A stretch of 64,000 nucleotides of DNA from Mycobacterium sp. 852002-51971_SCH5477799-a. Its GTDB lineage: Bacteria; Actinomycetota; Actinomycetes; Mycobacteriales; Mycobacteriaceae. Numbering within the stretch: the first letter of the stretch is position 1; each line of letters opens with the position of its first letter. Location: positions 124,001 through 188,000 of the forward strand of contig NZ_LZIF01000083.1 of assembly GCF_001667145.1 (NCBI RefSeq), given 5' to 3'. Below, piece by piece: positions 1 to 9,629 of this stretch. A program made the position numbers and the translations under genes. A model generated the notes under the pieces. It ran no database searches. It saw nothing but the letters and a program-made list of their open reading frames with translations, and had not been told where the DNA came from.

Positions 1-171
1 CAGAACCACCCGCTCGAGCCGGAGCTGGCGGTATTCGACTTCGGAGACGTCGGTGAGTTCGGTCGACAGGCCGGCGACGCGGCGCAACGCCGACCGATCT
101 TCGAGGGCGAGTTCGCCCGTGCTGGGCTCCGGGAGGGCCGAAGCGTGGTCGCGAAATTCAGGTTCTGTCAT
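1..171 (-). CDS. hflX: GTPase HflX (N-terminal fragment)
   Basis: Only the first 57 codons are inside the window; the gene runs off the left edge. The ATG at 171-169 opens a protein beginning MTEPEFRDHASALPEPS and continuing with the segment RVAGLSTELTDVSEVEYRQL, which I recognise as the N-terminal part of mycobacterial HflX. The GTPase G motifs lie outside the window and cannot be checked. HflX is a ribosome-associated GTPase that splits or rescues stalled 70S ribosomes after stress. It lies directly downstream of dapF (46 bp gap) on the same strand, as in M. tuberculosis Rv2725c-Rv2726c, so it is probably part of the dapF-miaA transcription unit. Confidence 0.88.
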   Translation of the reverse strand, partial: MTEPEFRDHASALPEPSTGELALEDRSALRRVAGLSTELTDVSEVEYRQLRLERVVL

Positions 172-217
172 AGGCAATACAAGATGATGCACGCAAAAAC
201 GGTGTCGTGCACCTGAT

Positions 218-1087
218 TTACTGCTGTGCGCGCCACCATTCCCCGCTCAGTTCTCCTTGGGCTACCAGTACGGACGGTCCTCGCAGGAAGCTGGTGGCGT
301 CGGTGACGGTGACGACGACGTCGCCGCCGGGCACGCGAACGGTCAGGGTGCCGGTGGCCGCACCGGCACCGGCCAGCGCGGCGACCGCGGCCGCGACCGT
401 TCCGGTGCCGCAGGAGCGCGTTTCGCCCACGCCCCGCTCGTGCACGCGCATGTGCACCGCCCCGTCGGCCGGTGCGGTGAGGATCTCGACATTGACCCCC
501 TGCGGGAATTGTCCGGGATCGAAGCTGACCGGGCCGGCCACGTCCAGCGCCGCCAGCGCCTCGGCCGTCAGTTGCGGGTCCACGCACGCCAGATGCGGAT
601 TGCCGACATCGACCGCCAGGCCCGAGAACCGCCGGCCACCCACCACCGCTTCGCCCGGGCCGAGCGTGTTGGCCTTGCCCATGTCGACGCTGACGTCGGC
701 GGTGGTCGCATCGACGCGATGCACCGCGACCGGCCGCGGACCCGCCAGCGATCCGACCACGAATTCGTCGCGGGTCTCCATGCCGCTGGCGCGCAGGTAA
801 TGCGCGAAGACCCGCACGCCGTTGCCGCACATCTGGGCGACCGACCCGTCGGCGTTGCGGTAGTCCATGTACCAGTCACTGGCGCCCACCCCGTCGGGCA
901 CCCGGTCGAGCACGCCGGCAGACAGCGCCGCACCCGCGGTGGTGACGCGCAGCACCCCGTCGGCGCCCAGCCCGCGGCGCCGGTCGCAGAGCGCGGCCAC
1001 CCGCGACTCGGTCAGGCTCAGCTCGGACCGCGGGTCCGGCAGCACCACGAAGTCGTTCTGGGTGCCGTGGCCCTTCGCGAAATTCAC
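218..1087 (-). CDS. dapF: diaminopimelate epimerase
   Basis: DapF interconverts LL- and meso-diaminopimelate, the last step before meso-DAP enters lysine synthesis and the peptidoglycan stem peptide; it is cytosolic. The 289-residue product matches the usual length. Both catalytic cysteines of the PLP-independent mechanism are visible in context: the first in QMCGNGVR (about residue 87) and the second in ETRSCGTGT (about residue 226). The open frame extends further upstream, but family alignment places the start at the GTG at 1087-1085, giving [13 protein letters not shown]. The stop is 4 nt beyond the miaA stop region, so miaA and dapF are co-directional and tightly packed. With dapA and dapB also in this window, three DAP-pathway genes are present in separate operons. 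Confidence 0.95.
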   Translation of the reverse strand: MNFAKGHGTQNDFVVLPDPRSELSLTESRVAALCDRRRGLGADGVLRVTTAGAALSAGVLDRVPDGVGASDWYMDYRNADGSVAQMCGNGVRVFAHYLRASGMETRDEFVVGSLAGPRPVAVHRVDATTADVSVDMGKANTLGPGEAVVGGRRFSGLAVDVGNPHLACVDPQLTAEALAALDVAGPVSFDPGQFPQGVNVEILTAPADGAVHMRVHERGVGETRSCGTGTVAAAVAALAGAGAATGTLTVRVPGGDVVVTVTDATSFLRGPSVLVAQGELSGEWWRAQQ

Positions 1088-1091
1088 CTGC

Positions 1092-2063
1092 TCAGGATAC
1101 GTGGCGCCACGCCCGCACGGCGGCCTCGACGACCGCGGCACCGTCGGCCGGGGTCGCCGTGCCGACATCGAGCCACTGCACGCGATGATCGCGGCGAAAC
1201 CAGGACCGCTGGCGCCGGACGTAGCGGCGGGTGCCGAAGAAGGTCTGCTCGCGCGCCTGCCGGAGTTGATCGGCGCTGGGGCCCGCCGGACCGCTCTCAT
1301 CCAGCGCCGCCAGCACCTGGGCGTAGCCCAAGGCGCGCGAGGCGGTGACCCCGTCGCGCAAGCCCTTGTCGAGCAGCGCGACCACCTCGCCGACCAGGCC
1401 CTGGTCGAACATGTCATCGGTGCGCCGGGCCAGTCGCTCATCGAGAAGCGCTGTCTCGCAGTCCAGCCCGACGATGGCGGTGTCCCATCTGGGGGCGCCG
1501 ATCCGCGGCGCGGAGGCGGCGAAAGGCTGACCGGTCAGCTCGACCACTTCCAGGGCCCGCACCGTGCGGCGGGCGTCGGTGGGCAGGATGGCCGCGGCCG
1601 CGGCGGGATCGCGGCGGGCCAGCTCGGCGTGCAGCTCGCCCACCCCGATCTCGGCGAGCCGCTGCTCCCAGCGGGCCCGCACCGCGGGATCGGTGGCGGG
1701 AAACGACCAGTCGTCGAGCAGCGACTGGATGTAGAGCATGGAGCCGCCCACGATGATCGGCAGCGCACCCCGGGCCGCGATCGCTTCCACGTCGGCGGCG
1801 GCGGCGCCCTGATAGCGGGCGACCGTCGCGGTCTCGGAGACGTCGAGGACGTCGAGCTGGTGATGCGGGATGCCGCGGCGGGCGTCGACGGGCAGCTTGG
1901 CGGTGCCGATGTCCATGCCGCGGTAGAGCTGCATCGCGTCGGCGTTGACGATCTCGGCGCGGAGTCCAAGCCGCTCGACCCGTTCCGCGAGGTCGAGGGC
2001 CAACTGCGACTTGCCGGTGCCGGTGGGGCCGACGATCGCCAGGGGGCGCACTGCGGCCGTCAC
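1092..2063 (-). CDS. miaA: tRNA dimethylallyltransferase
   Basis: MiaA transfers a dimethylallyl group to N6 of A37 in tRNAs reading UNN codons; MiaB, also in this window, then methylthiolates the same base. The N-terminus carries a P-loop, GPTGTGKSQ, about 12 residues in, followed by the family signatures [17 protein letters not shown] and RRTVRALEV. Length is 323 residues from the GTG at 2063-2061, close to the family norm. That GTG overlaps the stop of the upstream gene in a GTGA arrangement, pointing to translational coupling. A second in-frame GTG at 2051-2049 (VRPLAIVG) matches the annotated M. tuberculosis start better, so the true start could be 12 bases downstream. Confidence 0.95.
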   Translation of the reverse strand: MTAAVRPLAIVGPTGTGKSQLALDLAERVERLGLRAEIVNADAMQLYRGMDIGTAKLPVDARRGIPHHQLDVLDVSETATVARYQGAAAADVEAIAARGALPIIVGGSMLYIQSLLDDWSFPATDPAVRARWEQRLAEIGVGELHAELARRDPAAAAAILPTDARRTVRALEVVELTGQPFAASAPRIGAPRWDTAIVGLDCETALLDERLARRTDDMFDQGLVGEVVALLDKGLRDGVTASRALGYAQVLAALDESGPAGPSADQLRQAREQTFFGTRRYVRRQRSWFRRDHRVQWLDVGTATPADGAAVVEAAVRAWRHVS

Positions 2064-2752
2064 AGCTGCCAGGCGCCGGCGAAGTAGCCCACCCCGTAGG
2101 GCGCTCCGCGGTACAGCTCCTTGGCCGATCGGGGTCCCGGCTCGGCCAGCCCGGCCAGCACCTGAAACGCGACCCGCCCCAGGATCTGGCGCGGCAGGCG
2201 GCGCAGCGCGGCCACGTCGCCGACGGCCAGCGCGTCGGCCAGCGCCTCTTGCGCGTCGGCGTTGTTTGGGTCGTATCCGCCGGGGGCTGCCGATGTCAGC
2301 GTGTTGGCGCCGTCGGCGACGACCAGCACCCCGACCGGCTCGGGCAGATGGTCGATCTCGGCCCGCAGGCGTTGGCCGAGGTCCAGCGCGACGTCGGCTT
2401 CGTGATCGGTGCGATAGATCCGGACCTGTGCGCTGGCGTGCGGCTGGGCCTGGCCGCGCACCCAGCCGGCCAGCAGTGCGCAGACCGGAAACGCGACCGG
2501 CGGGGCGCCGTCGTCGGCCTGCGGGGAAAGCCGGACGCGCACGTCCGCGCCGAAACCCGCGAAGGTGCCGACCGCGTCGGGACCCAGCACACCGTCGTCG
2601 GGCCCCGTCCCGATCGCCACCCAACGATCGGGCAGCAGCGCGGCCGCGGCAAGCGTCGCCGCAACCAGGTCGGCCACCTCGGCGGCGGCCGCTCCGGCGA
2701 GCTCGGGAACGAGGACCGGCGCCGACGGGACGATCGCGATCGCGCTCAGCAC
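2060..2752 (-). CDS. LigB-like (class III extradiol dioxygenase fold) protein, probably non-catalytic
   Basis: A 230-residue Ala-rich protein corresponding in position and sequence to M. tuberculosis Rv2728c, which I recall being assigned to the class III extradiol dioxygenase subunit B-like fold. The N-terminus [20 protein letters not shown] resembles LigB-family starts, but the position where active members have a metal-binding His (as in P-H-P-P) reads P-S-A-P here, and the later S-H motif reads DGANTLTS. I therefore infer a fold relative without the usual iron site. The stop overlaps the miaA start by 3 bases. Role unknown; conserved linkage to miaA suggests co-expression rather than a catabolic job. 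Confidence 0.72.
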   Translation of the reverse strand: MLSAIAIVPSAPVLVPELAGAAAAEVADLVAATLAAAALLPDRWVAIGTGPDDGVLGPDAVGTFAGFGADVRVRLSPQADDGAPPVAFPVCALLAGWVRGQAQPHASAQVRIYRTDHEADVALDLGQRLRAEIDHLPEPVGVLVVADGANTLTSAAPGGYDPNNADAQEALADALAVGDVAALRRLPRQILGRVAFQVLAGLAEPGPRSAKELYRGAPYGVGYFAGAWQL

Positions 2753-2828
2753 GCCACCAAACTAACGTGACCGCGCCCGCGGCCCGGCATCAGTTCGCCG
2801 TACCTGTCGCCGGCCGCGCGGTGGGACG

Positions 2829-3806
2829 TCAGAGAAGGAAGCTGTCCGCCACAACCAGACGATCGCTGAAGGGCCCGAGGTCATCGTCTTCGGTTACCTC
2901 CGGGGCCCGTACTTCTCGCGGGGCACCACCTGACCCCTGCTCCGCGCGGTCGATGGTGGCGGCTTCACCGCGGGCCAATGCGATCGTGGCGATGAGGACC
3001 ACCGCGACCGCCCCGATCAGGACGAAAGCCTTAGGACCGCTGGCGCTCAGCGTCTCGTCCAGCACCAGCACCCCGAGCAGGCCGGCGACCACCGGCTTGG
3101 CCACCGTCATCGTCGGCAACGACGCGGTCAGCGTGCCGGCGCGGAAAGCCGACTGCTGGAAGATCATCCCGGCCAGGGCCACCAACAACCACGGCACGAA
3201 CTCCGGCGACGTGAGCACGCGCAGCAGCCCGTGCTCGGACATCTCGACGATGCCCTTGGTCAGCACCGCGAACAGCGCCAGCGAGGAGCCCGCCACCACC
3301 GCAAGCAGCACGGCCGCAAACGGGCTGCCGACCCGCAGTCGAGCGGTCACCACGCAGGCCACCAGCACCGGCACCATGACCAGGGCGACGATGATCCAGG
3401 TTTGCAGCGGCGCGCGCTGCTTCCCGGCGGCGGGATCGCCGACGATGATGACGACCGCCAGCGCGGCGGCCAGGATAAGCGCCCACGCCCATTCCCGGGG
3501 CTTCACCCGGTGATGAGCCAGCCGCGCGTAGATGGGCAGGGCGAACAGCAGGGCCGTCACCTGCAGGGAGGTCACCAAGACGACCGAACCCCAGGCCAGT
3601 GCGCCGGCCTGCAGGCTGTAGTTGGTGATCGCGGCCAGGCCGCCCAGCCACCACCGGGAATCCCGCAGCGACATGCGGAACAGTTCCAGGTGGCCGACCG
3701 GCTTATCGGTGATCTCGTGCGCCGAGCGCTGGCGGATCACGTCGCCGACCGCCGATGCCAGCGCCGCGCACAAGGCTAGTAACGCCGCGACATCAACCTT
3801 TGACAT
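2829..3806 (-). CDS. DMT/EamA-type membrane transporter
   Basis: A 325-residue integral membrane protein, orthologous by sequence to M. tuberculosis Rv2729c. The start is the ATG at 3806-3804 (MSKVDVAALLAL), preceded by a purine-rich GGAGGGG Shine-Dalgarno; the frame is open further upstream but without family similarity. Hydrophobic stretches are spaced as in drug/metabolite transporters with about 8-10 helices, for example around ALAWGSVVLVTSLQVTALLF, AWALILAAALAVVIIVG and VVAGLLGVLVLDE. The C-terminal 40 residues are polar and acidic, probably cytoplasmic. No substrate can be inferred. It faces away from the DUF349 gene across a 590-bp intergenic region. Confidence 0.8.
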   Translation of the reverse strand: MSKVDVAALLALCAALASAVGDVIRQRSAHEITDKPVGHLELFRMSLRDSRWWLGGLAAITNYSLQAGALAWGSVVLVTSLQVTALLFALPIYARLAHHRVKPREWAWALILAAALAVVIIVGDPAAGKQRAPLQTWIIVALVMVPVLVACVVTARLRVGSPFAAVLLAVVAGSSLALFAVLTKGIVEMSEHGLLRVLTSPEFVPWLLVALAGMIFQQSAFRAGTLTASLPTMTVAKPVVAGLLGVLVLDETLSASGPKAFVLIGAVAVVLIATIALARGEAATIDRAEQGSGGAPREVRAPEVTEDDDLGPFSDRLVVADSFLL

Positions 3807-4396
3807 GACCGACCCCTCCGCCTCACGACCGTCCGACCCAGCTTTCCCCGTGGCACAAGCAAATACACGCACAATTTGCGTTCAGTTCAACTACAAACCT
3901 ATGACGTTGCACACGTTGCTAATAGCGCCGCAGGTAACCGTTCAACTATTACTTCAGCAATCTATGTAACCCGTGGGATAACTCTAAGAGAACTCCACAG
4001 CTAGCCGTGAGCGCTGCTTGAGCCCGTTCGCTGCCAGCCGCTTCCACGCTTCGCGCGATGGGACGCGATGGGATCAGTGTCATGGCACCGGCCGGATCGT
4101 CCGGCGAGCCGCCGGCCGCGCTCGAGGGGTGCGGCTCTTCGCGCGCCGGCGTGGCTCCCCACCCGGGTGCGATTCAAAGGTCAACGCTCGTGTCACACCG
4201 CCGCGCGGCCGTCGGGCCGGTTGGAATGAGAAGGTGGCGGCGCGTGCCGGAGCAAGCTGCTTGAATACTGTTAAGCACCTGTTGGGAGAACCCCGCCACG
4301 GGCATCCGGCAGACGCAGGAAACGGTGCCGCTACGCGCGGCAGGCGCGCGGGGCACGGACCGCGCGGAAGGGTTGCGAAAGGGTAGTGACGAGCGC
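3807..4396. other. 590-bp divergent intergenic region with an AT-rich core
   Basis: This spacer separates the divergent DMT transporter and DUF349 genes and holds no convincing gene; short overlapping frames here have no recognisable similarity. Bases about 3855-4000 are markedly AT-richer than the surroundings, with runs such as aactacaaacctatgacg. The right half (about 4080-4390) is very GC-rich with short inverted repeats, for example ggccggatcgtccggc. A possible plus-strand -10 element TACTGT lies at 4266-4271 and could serve the DUF349 gene with a leader of roughly 120 nt. M. tuberculosis has the small gene Rv2730 in this position; I see no equivalent. Confidence 0.5.
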
Positions 4397-5725
4397 ATGA
4401 CGGCTGACGAGCCTCGCGACGATTCAGCTCGACCCGCGCCGCGTCCGGGACCACGTCCCGGCCCCCGGCCGACACCGCGTCCCAGCACCGCTCACCCGCT
4501 GGTTCTGCCGCCGCCCAGCAATCCGCATCAGTTCGGGCGCGTGGACGACGACGGCACGGTGTGGCTGATCAGCTCCGCCGGCGAGCGCATCGTCGGCTCC
4601 TGGCAGGCCGGCGATCGGGAGGCGGCGTTCGCCCACTTCGGTCGTCGCTTCGATGACCTGGCCACCGAGGTCACCCTGATGGAGGAGCGTCTGACCTCCG
4701 GGACCGGGGACGCGCGCAAGATCAAGGCTCACGCGGCCGAGCTGACCGAGACGTTGCCGACGGCGGCCGTGCTGGGCGATGTCGACGCGCTGGCGGCCCG
4801 GTTGAGCACCATCGTCGAACACGCCGAGGCGGCCGTCGCCGCGGACCGCTCCCGGCGCGAGGAGTATCGGGCCACCCAGACCGCCCGCAAGGAGGCGCTG
4901 GCCGCGGAGGCCGAGGAGTTGGCCGCCAACGCGACGCAGTGGAAGGCCGCGGGCGACCGGTTCCGCGCGATCCTCGACGAATGGAAGACGATCAGTGGGG
5001 TGGACCGCAAGGTCGACGACGGGTTGTGGAAGCGCTACTCCGCGGCCCGGGAGACCTTCAACCGGCGCCGGGGATCGCACTTCGCCGAGCTGGACCGGGA
5101 GCGCTCGGGGATCCGCCAGGCCAAGGAACGCCTGTGCGAGCGGGCCGAGTCGCTGTCCGACTCGACCGACTGGACCGCGACCAGCGCCGAATTCCGCAAG
5201 CTGCTCACCGAGTGGAAGGCGGCCGGGCGGGCGACCCGGGAGGTCGACGACGCCCTGTGGCGGCGTTTCAAGGCCGCCCAGGACGTGTTCTTCACCGCAC
5301 GCAACGCGGTGACGGCGGAAAAGGACGCCGAATTCCGCGCCAACGCGACCGCCAAGGAGGCGTTGCTGGCCGAGGCGGAGAAGCTGGACACCAGCAATCA
5401 CGAGGCCGCCCGCGCGGCGCTGCGCACGATCACCGAGAAGTGGGACGCGATCGGCAAAGTGCCGCGCGAGCGGTCCGCCGAGCTCGAGCGGCGGCTGCGC
5501 GCGGTCGAGAAGAAGGTGCGCGACGCCGGCGAAGTGGGCTGGTCCGACCCGCAGGCGCAGGCTCGGGCCGAGCAGTTCCAGGCCCGCGCCGAGCAATACG
5601 AACAGCGGGCTCAGAAGGCCGCAGCGGCGGGCCGGACCAGGGAGGCCGACGAGGCTCGAGCCAACGCCGAGCAGTGGCGGCAGTGGGCGCAGGCGGCCGT
5701 CGAGGCGCTGACCCGCAAGCCCTAG
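4397..5725 (+). CDS. DUF349 repeat coiled-coil protein
   Basis: A 442-residue protein orthologous to M. tuberculosis Rv2731. After a Pro/Arg-rich low-complexity N-terminus (residues about 8-40), a short globular segment carries [21 protein letters not shown]. The rest is highly charged and helical with three DUF349-type repeats; the signature Trp pattern recurs as [26 protein letters not shown] and [13 protein letters not shown]. The last 60 residues ([17 protein letters not shown] and after) look like a continuous coiled coil. The ATG at 4397 gives MTADEPRDD and matches the orthologue; longer frames upstream are not conserved. Function unknown. DUF349 proteins have been discussed in ribosome or RNA contexts, but nothing here proves that. 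Confidence 0.85.
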   Translation: MTADEPRDDSARPAPRPGPRPGPRPTPRPSTAHPLVLPPPSNPHQFGRVDDDGTVWLISSAGERIVGSWQAGDREAAFAHFGRRFDDLATEVTLMEERLTSGTGDARKIKAHAAELTETLPTAAVLGDVDALAARLSTIVEHAEAAVAADRSRREEYRATQTARKEALAAEAEELAANATQWKAAGDRFRAILDEWKTISGVDRKVDDGLWKRYSAARETFNRRRGSHFAELDRERSGIRQAKERLCERAESLSDSTDWTATSAEFRKLLTEWKAAGRATREVDDALWRRFKAAQDVFFTARNAVTAEKDAEFRANATAKEALLAEAEKLDTSNHEAARAALRTITEKWDAIGKVPRERSAELERRLRAVEKKVRDAGEVGWSDPQAQARAEQFQARAEQYEQRAQKAAAAGRTREADEARANAEQWRQWAQAAVEALTRKP

Positions 5726-5731
5726 CGGCGC

Positions 5732-6340
5732 TCAGGCGCCGTTGGTCGTTCCCGGGTCGTCGGTGGTCCCAGCGCCCGTGTTGTCCAGACCGCCCAGCAG
5801 CGAGGTCGACTGCTGCGCGCTAGCAATGCGGCGCCGCTGTTCCTCGGCGGCCAGTTGCACGATGGTGCGCGACCAGACCACCCGGGCCCAGTGGTAGATG
5901 AGCACGAGCACGGTGAGCCAGGCGACGATGAGGCCCCACCCCGGCCCCGGGTGCCCTGCGGAAACGGTCTGACGCGACCAGATCGCCAGCATGCCCGCGG
6001 CGCCCGCAATCGCGGTGCCTGCCAACGCAACCCAGGCCAGCGCCCAGCGCCGCGTCACCAGCGCCAGCATCGAGAAGCCCACGCCGAACACCAGTGCCAG
6101 CCAGGCGAACACCCGCGACGGCAGAGCGACGGCGGCCGCGCCGGCGTGATGGCTACCGAACAGCACATCCCAGCCGCGCACGTCGCCGGTGTGCGGCAGG
6201 ATGAAGGACGCCAGCAGCACGAACACCAGGATCGACACGAAGAAGGCCCGCGGGCCGGGGTCGATTCCCCGCGCCACCCGGCGTTCGGCGGCCTCGATCT
6301 CGGTCCGCAGGGCACCGAACTGTAAGTCGTCGTTGTTCAT
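5732..6340 (-). CDS. four-helix integral membrane protein (Rv2732c-like)
   Basis: A 202-residue membrane protein with no assignable function. Four hydrophobic segments are visible: AFFVSILVFVLLASFILP, VFAWLALVFGVGFSMLALV, LAWVALAGTAIAGAAGMLA and GWGLIVAWLTVLVLIYHWA, with charged cytoplasmic-type ends. The ATG at 6340-6338 starts MNNDDLQFGAL. An in-frame GTG at 6352-6350 overlaps the miaB stop (GTGA) and would add four residues (VKKE); the A/G-rich tract between them could serve as its own Shine-Dalgarno for the ATG, so I prefer the ATG. It directly follows miaB on the same strand and is probably co-transcribed. Confidence 0.82.
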   Translation of the reverse strand: MNNDDLQFGALRTEIEAAERRVARGIDPGPRAFFVSILVFVLLASFILPHTGDVRGWDVLFGSHHAGAAAVALPSRVFAWLALVFGVGFSMLALVTRRWALAWVALAGTAIAGAAGMLAIWSRQTVSAGHPGPGWGLIVAWLTVLVLIYHWARVVWSRTIVQLAAEEQRRRIASAQQSTSLLGGLDNTGAGTTDDPGTTNGA

Positions 6341-6348
6341 CTCTTTTT

Positions 6349-7875
6349 TCACAGTGCACATCCAAGGGGTTCGGCCGGGCCGACGGGCGGCCCGACGGCG
6401 GGCATGCCGAGGCCGATGCCGCCTGGGCGCTGCCCGGCGGCCTGCGCATCACCCGCCCGGGTGCGGCGATGCGTGACGACGCCCGCGTCGGCGATGAGGT
6501 GGTGGGGTGCGGCCCCGGTGACCACCGTGGTGACGATGTCCCCGGGCCGCGCCGGTGTGTCGGCGGGCGGGCCGGCGGCGAAGTGCACCAGCCGGCCGTC
6601 GCGGGCCCGCCCGCTCATCCGCGCGGTGCGGCTGTCCTTGCGCCCCTCGCCGGTGGCGACCAACAATTCGACGGTCTGGCCGATCAACGCCCGGTTGCCC
6701 TCCAGCGAGATCGCTTCCTGCAGCTCGATCAGCCGGTCATAGCGTTCCTGCACAACGGCTTTCGGGATCTGCCCGTCGAGGTCGGCGGCCGGGGTGCCGG
6801 GCCGCTTGGAGTACTGGAAGGTGAACGCGGCCGAGAACCGGGCGGCTCGCACCACGTCGAGCGTGGCGGCGAAGTCCTCTTCGGTCTCTCCGGGAAACCC
6901 GACGATCAGGTCGGTGGTGATGGCGGCGTGCGGCATGGCGGCCCGGACCCGGTCGATGATGCCGAGGTAGCGCTCGGCGCGGTACGAGCGCCGCATCGCG
7001 CGCAGCACCCGGTCGGACCCGGACTGCAGCGGCATGTGCAGGGCGGGGCAGACATTGGGTGTCTGCGCCATGGCCTCGATGACGTCGTCGGTGAATTCGG
7101 CCGGATGCGGCGAGGTGAACCGCACCCGCTCCAGCCCGTCGATGTCGCCGCAGGCCCGCAGCAGGCGGGCGAAGGCGCCGCGGTCGCGCGACAACGCCGG
7201 GTCGGCGAAGGACACCCCGTAGGCGTTGACGTTCTGGCCCAGCAGCGTGACCTCGAGCACGCCGTCGGCCACCAGTGACCTCACCTCAGCCAGGATGTCG
7301 TCCGGGCTGCGGTCGACCTCCTTGCCCCGCAACGACGGCACGATGCAGAACGTGCAGCTGTTGTTGCACCCGACCGAGATGGAAACCCAAGCGGCATAAG
7401 CGGATTCGCGTGCGCTGGGCAGCGACGACGGGAACTCCTGCAGCGCCTCGGCGATTTCGACCTGGGCGACCTTGTTGTGCCGGGCGCGTTCCAGCAGCGT
7501 GGGCAGCGACCCGATGTTGTGGGTGCCGAAGATGACGTCGACCCAGGGCGCCTTGCGCAGCAGCGCGTCGCGGTCCTTCTGGGCCAGGCACCCACCGACG
7601 GCGATCTGCATCTCGGGATTGCCGCGCTTGCGCGGCGCCAGGTGGCTGAGGTTGCCGTACAGCTTGTTGTCGGCGTTCTCCCGCACGGCGCAGGTGTTGA
7701 ACACCACGACGTCGGCGTCGGCACCCTCGGCGGCCCGCTGATAGCCGGCCGCTTCCAGCAGACCCGCCAACCGCTCCGAGTCGTGGACGTTCATCTGGCA
7801 GCCATAGGTGCGGACTTCGTAGGTACGCGCCGGTGCGGCGTCCACCGCCACGGTCTCACGCACCATCGAAGTCAC
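6349..7875 (-). CDS. miaB: tRNA-2-methylthio-N6-dimethylallyladenosine synthase
   Basis: MiaB is a radical-SAM methylthiotransferase that adds CH3S to C2 of i6A37 in tRNA, acting after MiaA. Three N-terminal domain cysteines are seen in [15 protein letters not shown] and GGCLAQK, ligands of the auxiliary [4Fe-4S] cluster. The radical-SAM triad is in [20 protein letters not shown] domain follows toward the C-terminus. Length is 508 residues from the GTG at 7875-7873 (VTSMVRE), matching the M. tuberculosis start pattern; the ATG at 7866 is three codons later. The C-terminal 50 residues are low-complexity Pro/Gly. The recX stop lies 52 bp upstream; the two small genes found between them in M. 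tuberculosis are missing. Confidence 0.95.
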   Translation of the reverse strand: MTSMVRETVAVDAAPARTYEVRTYGCQMNVHDSERLAGLLEAAGYQRAAEGADADVVVFNTCAVRENADNKLYGNLSHLAPRKRGNPEMQIAVGGCLAQKDRDALLRKAPWVDVIFGTHNIGSLPTLLERARHNKVAQVEIAEALQEFPSSLPSARESAYAAWVSISVGCNNSCTFCIVPSLRGKEVDRSPDDILAEVRSLVADGVLEVTLLGQNVNAYGVSFADPALSRDRGAFARLLRACGDIDGLERVRFTSPHPAEFTDDVIEAMAQTPNVCPALHMPLQSGSDRVLRAMRRSYRAERYLGIIDRVRAAMPHAAITTDLIVGFPGETEEDFAATLDVVRAARFSAAFTFQYSKRPGTPAADLDGQIPKAVVQERYDRLIELQEAISLEGNRALIGQTVELLVATGEGRKDSRTARMSGRARDGRLVHFAAGPPADTPARPGDIVTTVVTGAAPHHLIADAGVVTHRRTRAGDAQAAGQRPGGIGLGMPAVGPPVGPAEPLGCAL

Positions 7876-7927
7876 CCGGCCATGGTACGGCGGCCGGTCG
7901 GCGCGGGAGAAACCGCACGTCAAGGGC

Positions 7928-8449
7928 CTAGACCCGGCGGCGCTCCCGCTCAGCGGCCAGCTCGGCGAAAACGACCTCGCACGCCATGTTCTGGCTGTAG
8001 CCACGGCGCGCCAGCATCCCCACCAGCCTGCGAGTCACCCGCACGTCGTCGCCGTCCAGCGTCTCGCGGCGCAGCTTGGACCGGACCAGCTGCTCGGCCC
8101 GGTCCCGTTCTGCACCGGCGTCGATCCCGGCCAGCACCGAGGTGATCACGTCGTCGTCGACGCCCTTGGTGTGAAGTTCGGCGGCCAAGGCGCGCTTGCT
8201 CTTCCCGGCATGCGCCCGGCGGGAATGCACCCACTGCTGGGCAAAGTCGGCGTCGTCGATCAAGCCGACGGCCGCCAACCGGTCCAGCACCCGCTCGCTG
8301 ACGTCGTCGGGATAGCCGCGTTTGGCCAGCTGGCCGGATAGTTCGGCCCGGGTGCGCGCTCGCGCGGTGAGCAGGCGCAGGCAAAGCGCCCGCGCCTGCT
8401 CCTCGCGGGAGGGCTCAGAAATCGACGGGGGCGGGCAGGACGTCGTCAT
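7928..8449 (-). CDS. recX: RecA regulatory protein RecX
   Basis: RecX binds the RecA filament and inhibits its ATPase and strand exchange, limiting recombination after damage. The 173-residue product has the three-helix tandem repeats typical of the family, for example [40 protein letters not shown] and [20 protein letters not shown]. The ATG at 8449-8447 lies inside recA, overlapping its 3' end by 35 bp, the usual mycobacterial arrangement that couples RecX to RecA synthesis and DNA-damage induction. Confidence 0.95.
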   Translation of the reverse strand: MTTSCPPPSISEPSREEQARALCLRLLTARARTRAELSGQLAKRGYPDDVSERVLDRLAAVGLIDDADFAQQWVHSRRAHAGKSKRALAAELHTKGVDDDVITSVLAGIDAGAERDRAEQLVRSKLRRETLDGDDVRVTRRLVGMLARRGYSQNMACEVVFAELAAERERRRV

Positions 8450-9455
8450 CGGTCACGACCGCGCCAATGCCGAGCTTTTCCTTGATCTTCTTCTCGATCT
8501 CGTTGGCGACTTCGTCGTTTTCCTTCAGGAAAGTGCGGGCGTTCTCCTTGCCCTGGCCGAGCTGCTCGCCCTCATAGGTGAACCAGGAGCCGGACTTGCG
8601 GATGAAGCCCTGCTCCACGCCCATGTCGATCAGCGAGCCTTCCCGGCTGACCCCCTGGCCGTAGAGGATGTCGAACTCGGCCTGCTTGAAGGGCGGCGCC
8701 ATTTTGTTCTTGACGATCTTGACCCGGGTGCGGTTACCGACCGCGTTGGTACCGTCCTTGAGCGTCTCGATCCGGCGTACGTCCATGCGCACCGACGCGT
8801 AGAACTTCAAAGCCTTTCCGCCCGTGGTGGTTTCGGGGCTGCCGAACATCACCCCGATCTTCTCGCGCAGCTGATTGATGAAGATCGCGGTGGTGCCCGA
8901 ATTGCTTAGCGCGCCAGTCATTTTCCGCAGGGCCTGGCTCATCAGCCGGGCCTGCAGTCCGACGTGGCTGTCGCCCATCTCGCCTTCGAGCTCGGCGCGC
9001 GGCACCAGCGCGGCCACCGAGTCGATGACCAGGATGTCCAGCGCGCCGGAGCGGATCAGCATGTCGGCGATCTCGAGGGCCTGCTCCCCCGTGTCAGGCT
9101 GGCTGACCAGCAGGGAATCGGTGTCCACACCGAGCTTCTTGGCGTACTCCGGATCCAGGGCATGCTCGGCGTCGATGAAGGCGGCGACGCCGCCGGCGGC
9201 CTGGGCGTTGGCCACCGCATGCAGGGCGACGGTGGTCTTACCCGAGGATTCCGGGCCGTAGATCTCCACGACCCGGCCGCGGGGCAGCCCGCCGATGCCC
9301 AAGGCCACGTCCAGTGCGATGGATCCGGTCGGGATGATCGAGATCGGCTGACGCGTCTCGTCGCCGAGACGCATCACTGAGCCTTTGCCGTAGCTCTTTT
9401 CGATCTGGGCCATCGCCAGTTCGAGAGCCTTCTCGCGGTCGGGGGCTTGCGCCAT
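8415..9455 (-). CDS. recA: recombinase RecA (intein-free)
   Basis: RecA forms filaments on ssDNA, catalyses strand exchange and triggers LexA self-cleavage. Walker [10 protein letters not shown] is at about residue 66, Walker [15 protein letters not shown] at about 135, and loop L2 around [16 protein letters not shown]. At 346 residues it is a standard uninterrupted RecA: the site occupied by an intein in M. tuberculosis reads through as [13 protein letters not shown], and the M. leprae insertion site in loop L2 is also intact. The ATG at 9455 has a good Shine-Dalgarno (AGGAGA). Two damage-responsive promoter elements lie upstream. recX follows with overlap. Confidence 0.98.
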   Translation of the reverse strand: MAQAPDREKALELAMAQIEKSYGKGSVMRLGDETRQPISIIPTGSIALDVALGIGGLPRGRVVEIYGPESSGKTTVALHAVANAQAAGGVAAFIDAEHALDPEYAKKLGVDTDSLLVSQPDTGEQALEIADMLIRSGALDILVIDSVAALVPRAELEGEMGDSHVGLQARLMSQALRKMTGALSNSGTTAIFINQLREKIGVMFGSPETTTGGKALKFYASVRMDVRRIETLKDGTNAVGNRTRVKIVKNKMAPPFKQAEFDILYGQGVSREGSLIDMGVEQGFIRKSGSWFTYEGEQLGQGKENARTFLKENDEVANEIEKKIKEKLGIGAVVTDDDVLPAPVDF

Positions 9456-9509
9456 GGTGTCTCTCCTATAGTCGGTGTTCGTCTGACCGGTATCGGTCGG
9501 TTGGCGGTG

Positions 9510-9532
9510 ACACTAGAGAAAGCCACCGACAA
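9510..9532 (-). promoter_or_regulatory. PafBC-type (RecA-NDp) promoter of recA
   Basis: Read on the minus strand this gives TTGTCGGTG, eight bases, then TAGTGT. It is an exact match to the mycobacterial LexA-independent DNA-damage promoter consensus TTGTCRGTG-N8-TANNNT, described for recA P1 and activated by PafBC. It sits about 55-77 bp upstream of the recA ATG, closer to the gene than the SOS box, as in M. tuberculosis. Confidence 0.92.
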
Positions 9533-9561
9533 GTTGACTGGCCGAACGTTCACCACAGTAG

Positions 9562-9577
9562 CCGAACAGGTGTTCGA
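9562..9577 (-). promoter_or_regulatory. LexA (SOS) box of recA
   Basis: The core GAACAGGTGTTC (9564-9575) matches the mycobacterial LexA/DinR consensus TCGAAC-N4-GTTCGA; the right half including GTTCGA is perfect and the left half lacks only the first T. It lies about 110 bp upstream of recA, consistent with the LexA-controlled distal recA promoter P2. It is also only about 50 bp upstream of the cobalamin riboswitch on the other strand. Confidence 0.9.
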
Positions 9578-9629
9578 TTCAAGCTCGACACGCCGCGCGC
9601 GCCGCCGCTGTGGCAGCATCGGCTCCGAA

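Noticed and set aside
257..1348. 363-codon plus-strand open frame across dapF
   Set aside because: Antisense shadow of dapF/miaA in GC-rich DNA; Arg/Gly/His-rich composition without any family pattern.
8700..8900. Possible RecA intein remnant
   Set aside because: The RecA reading frame is continuous with family-standard residues at both known insertion sites.
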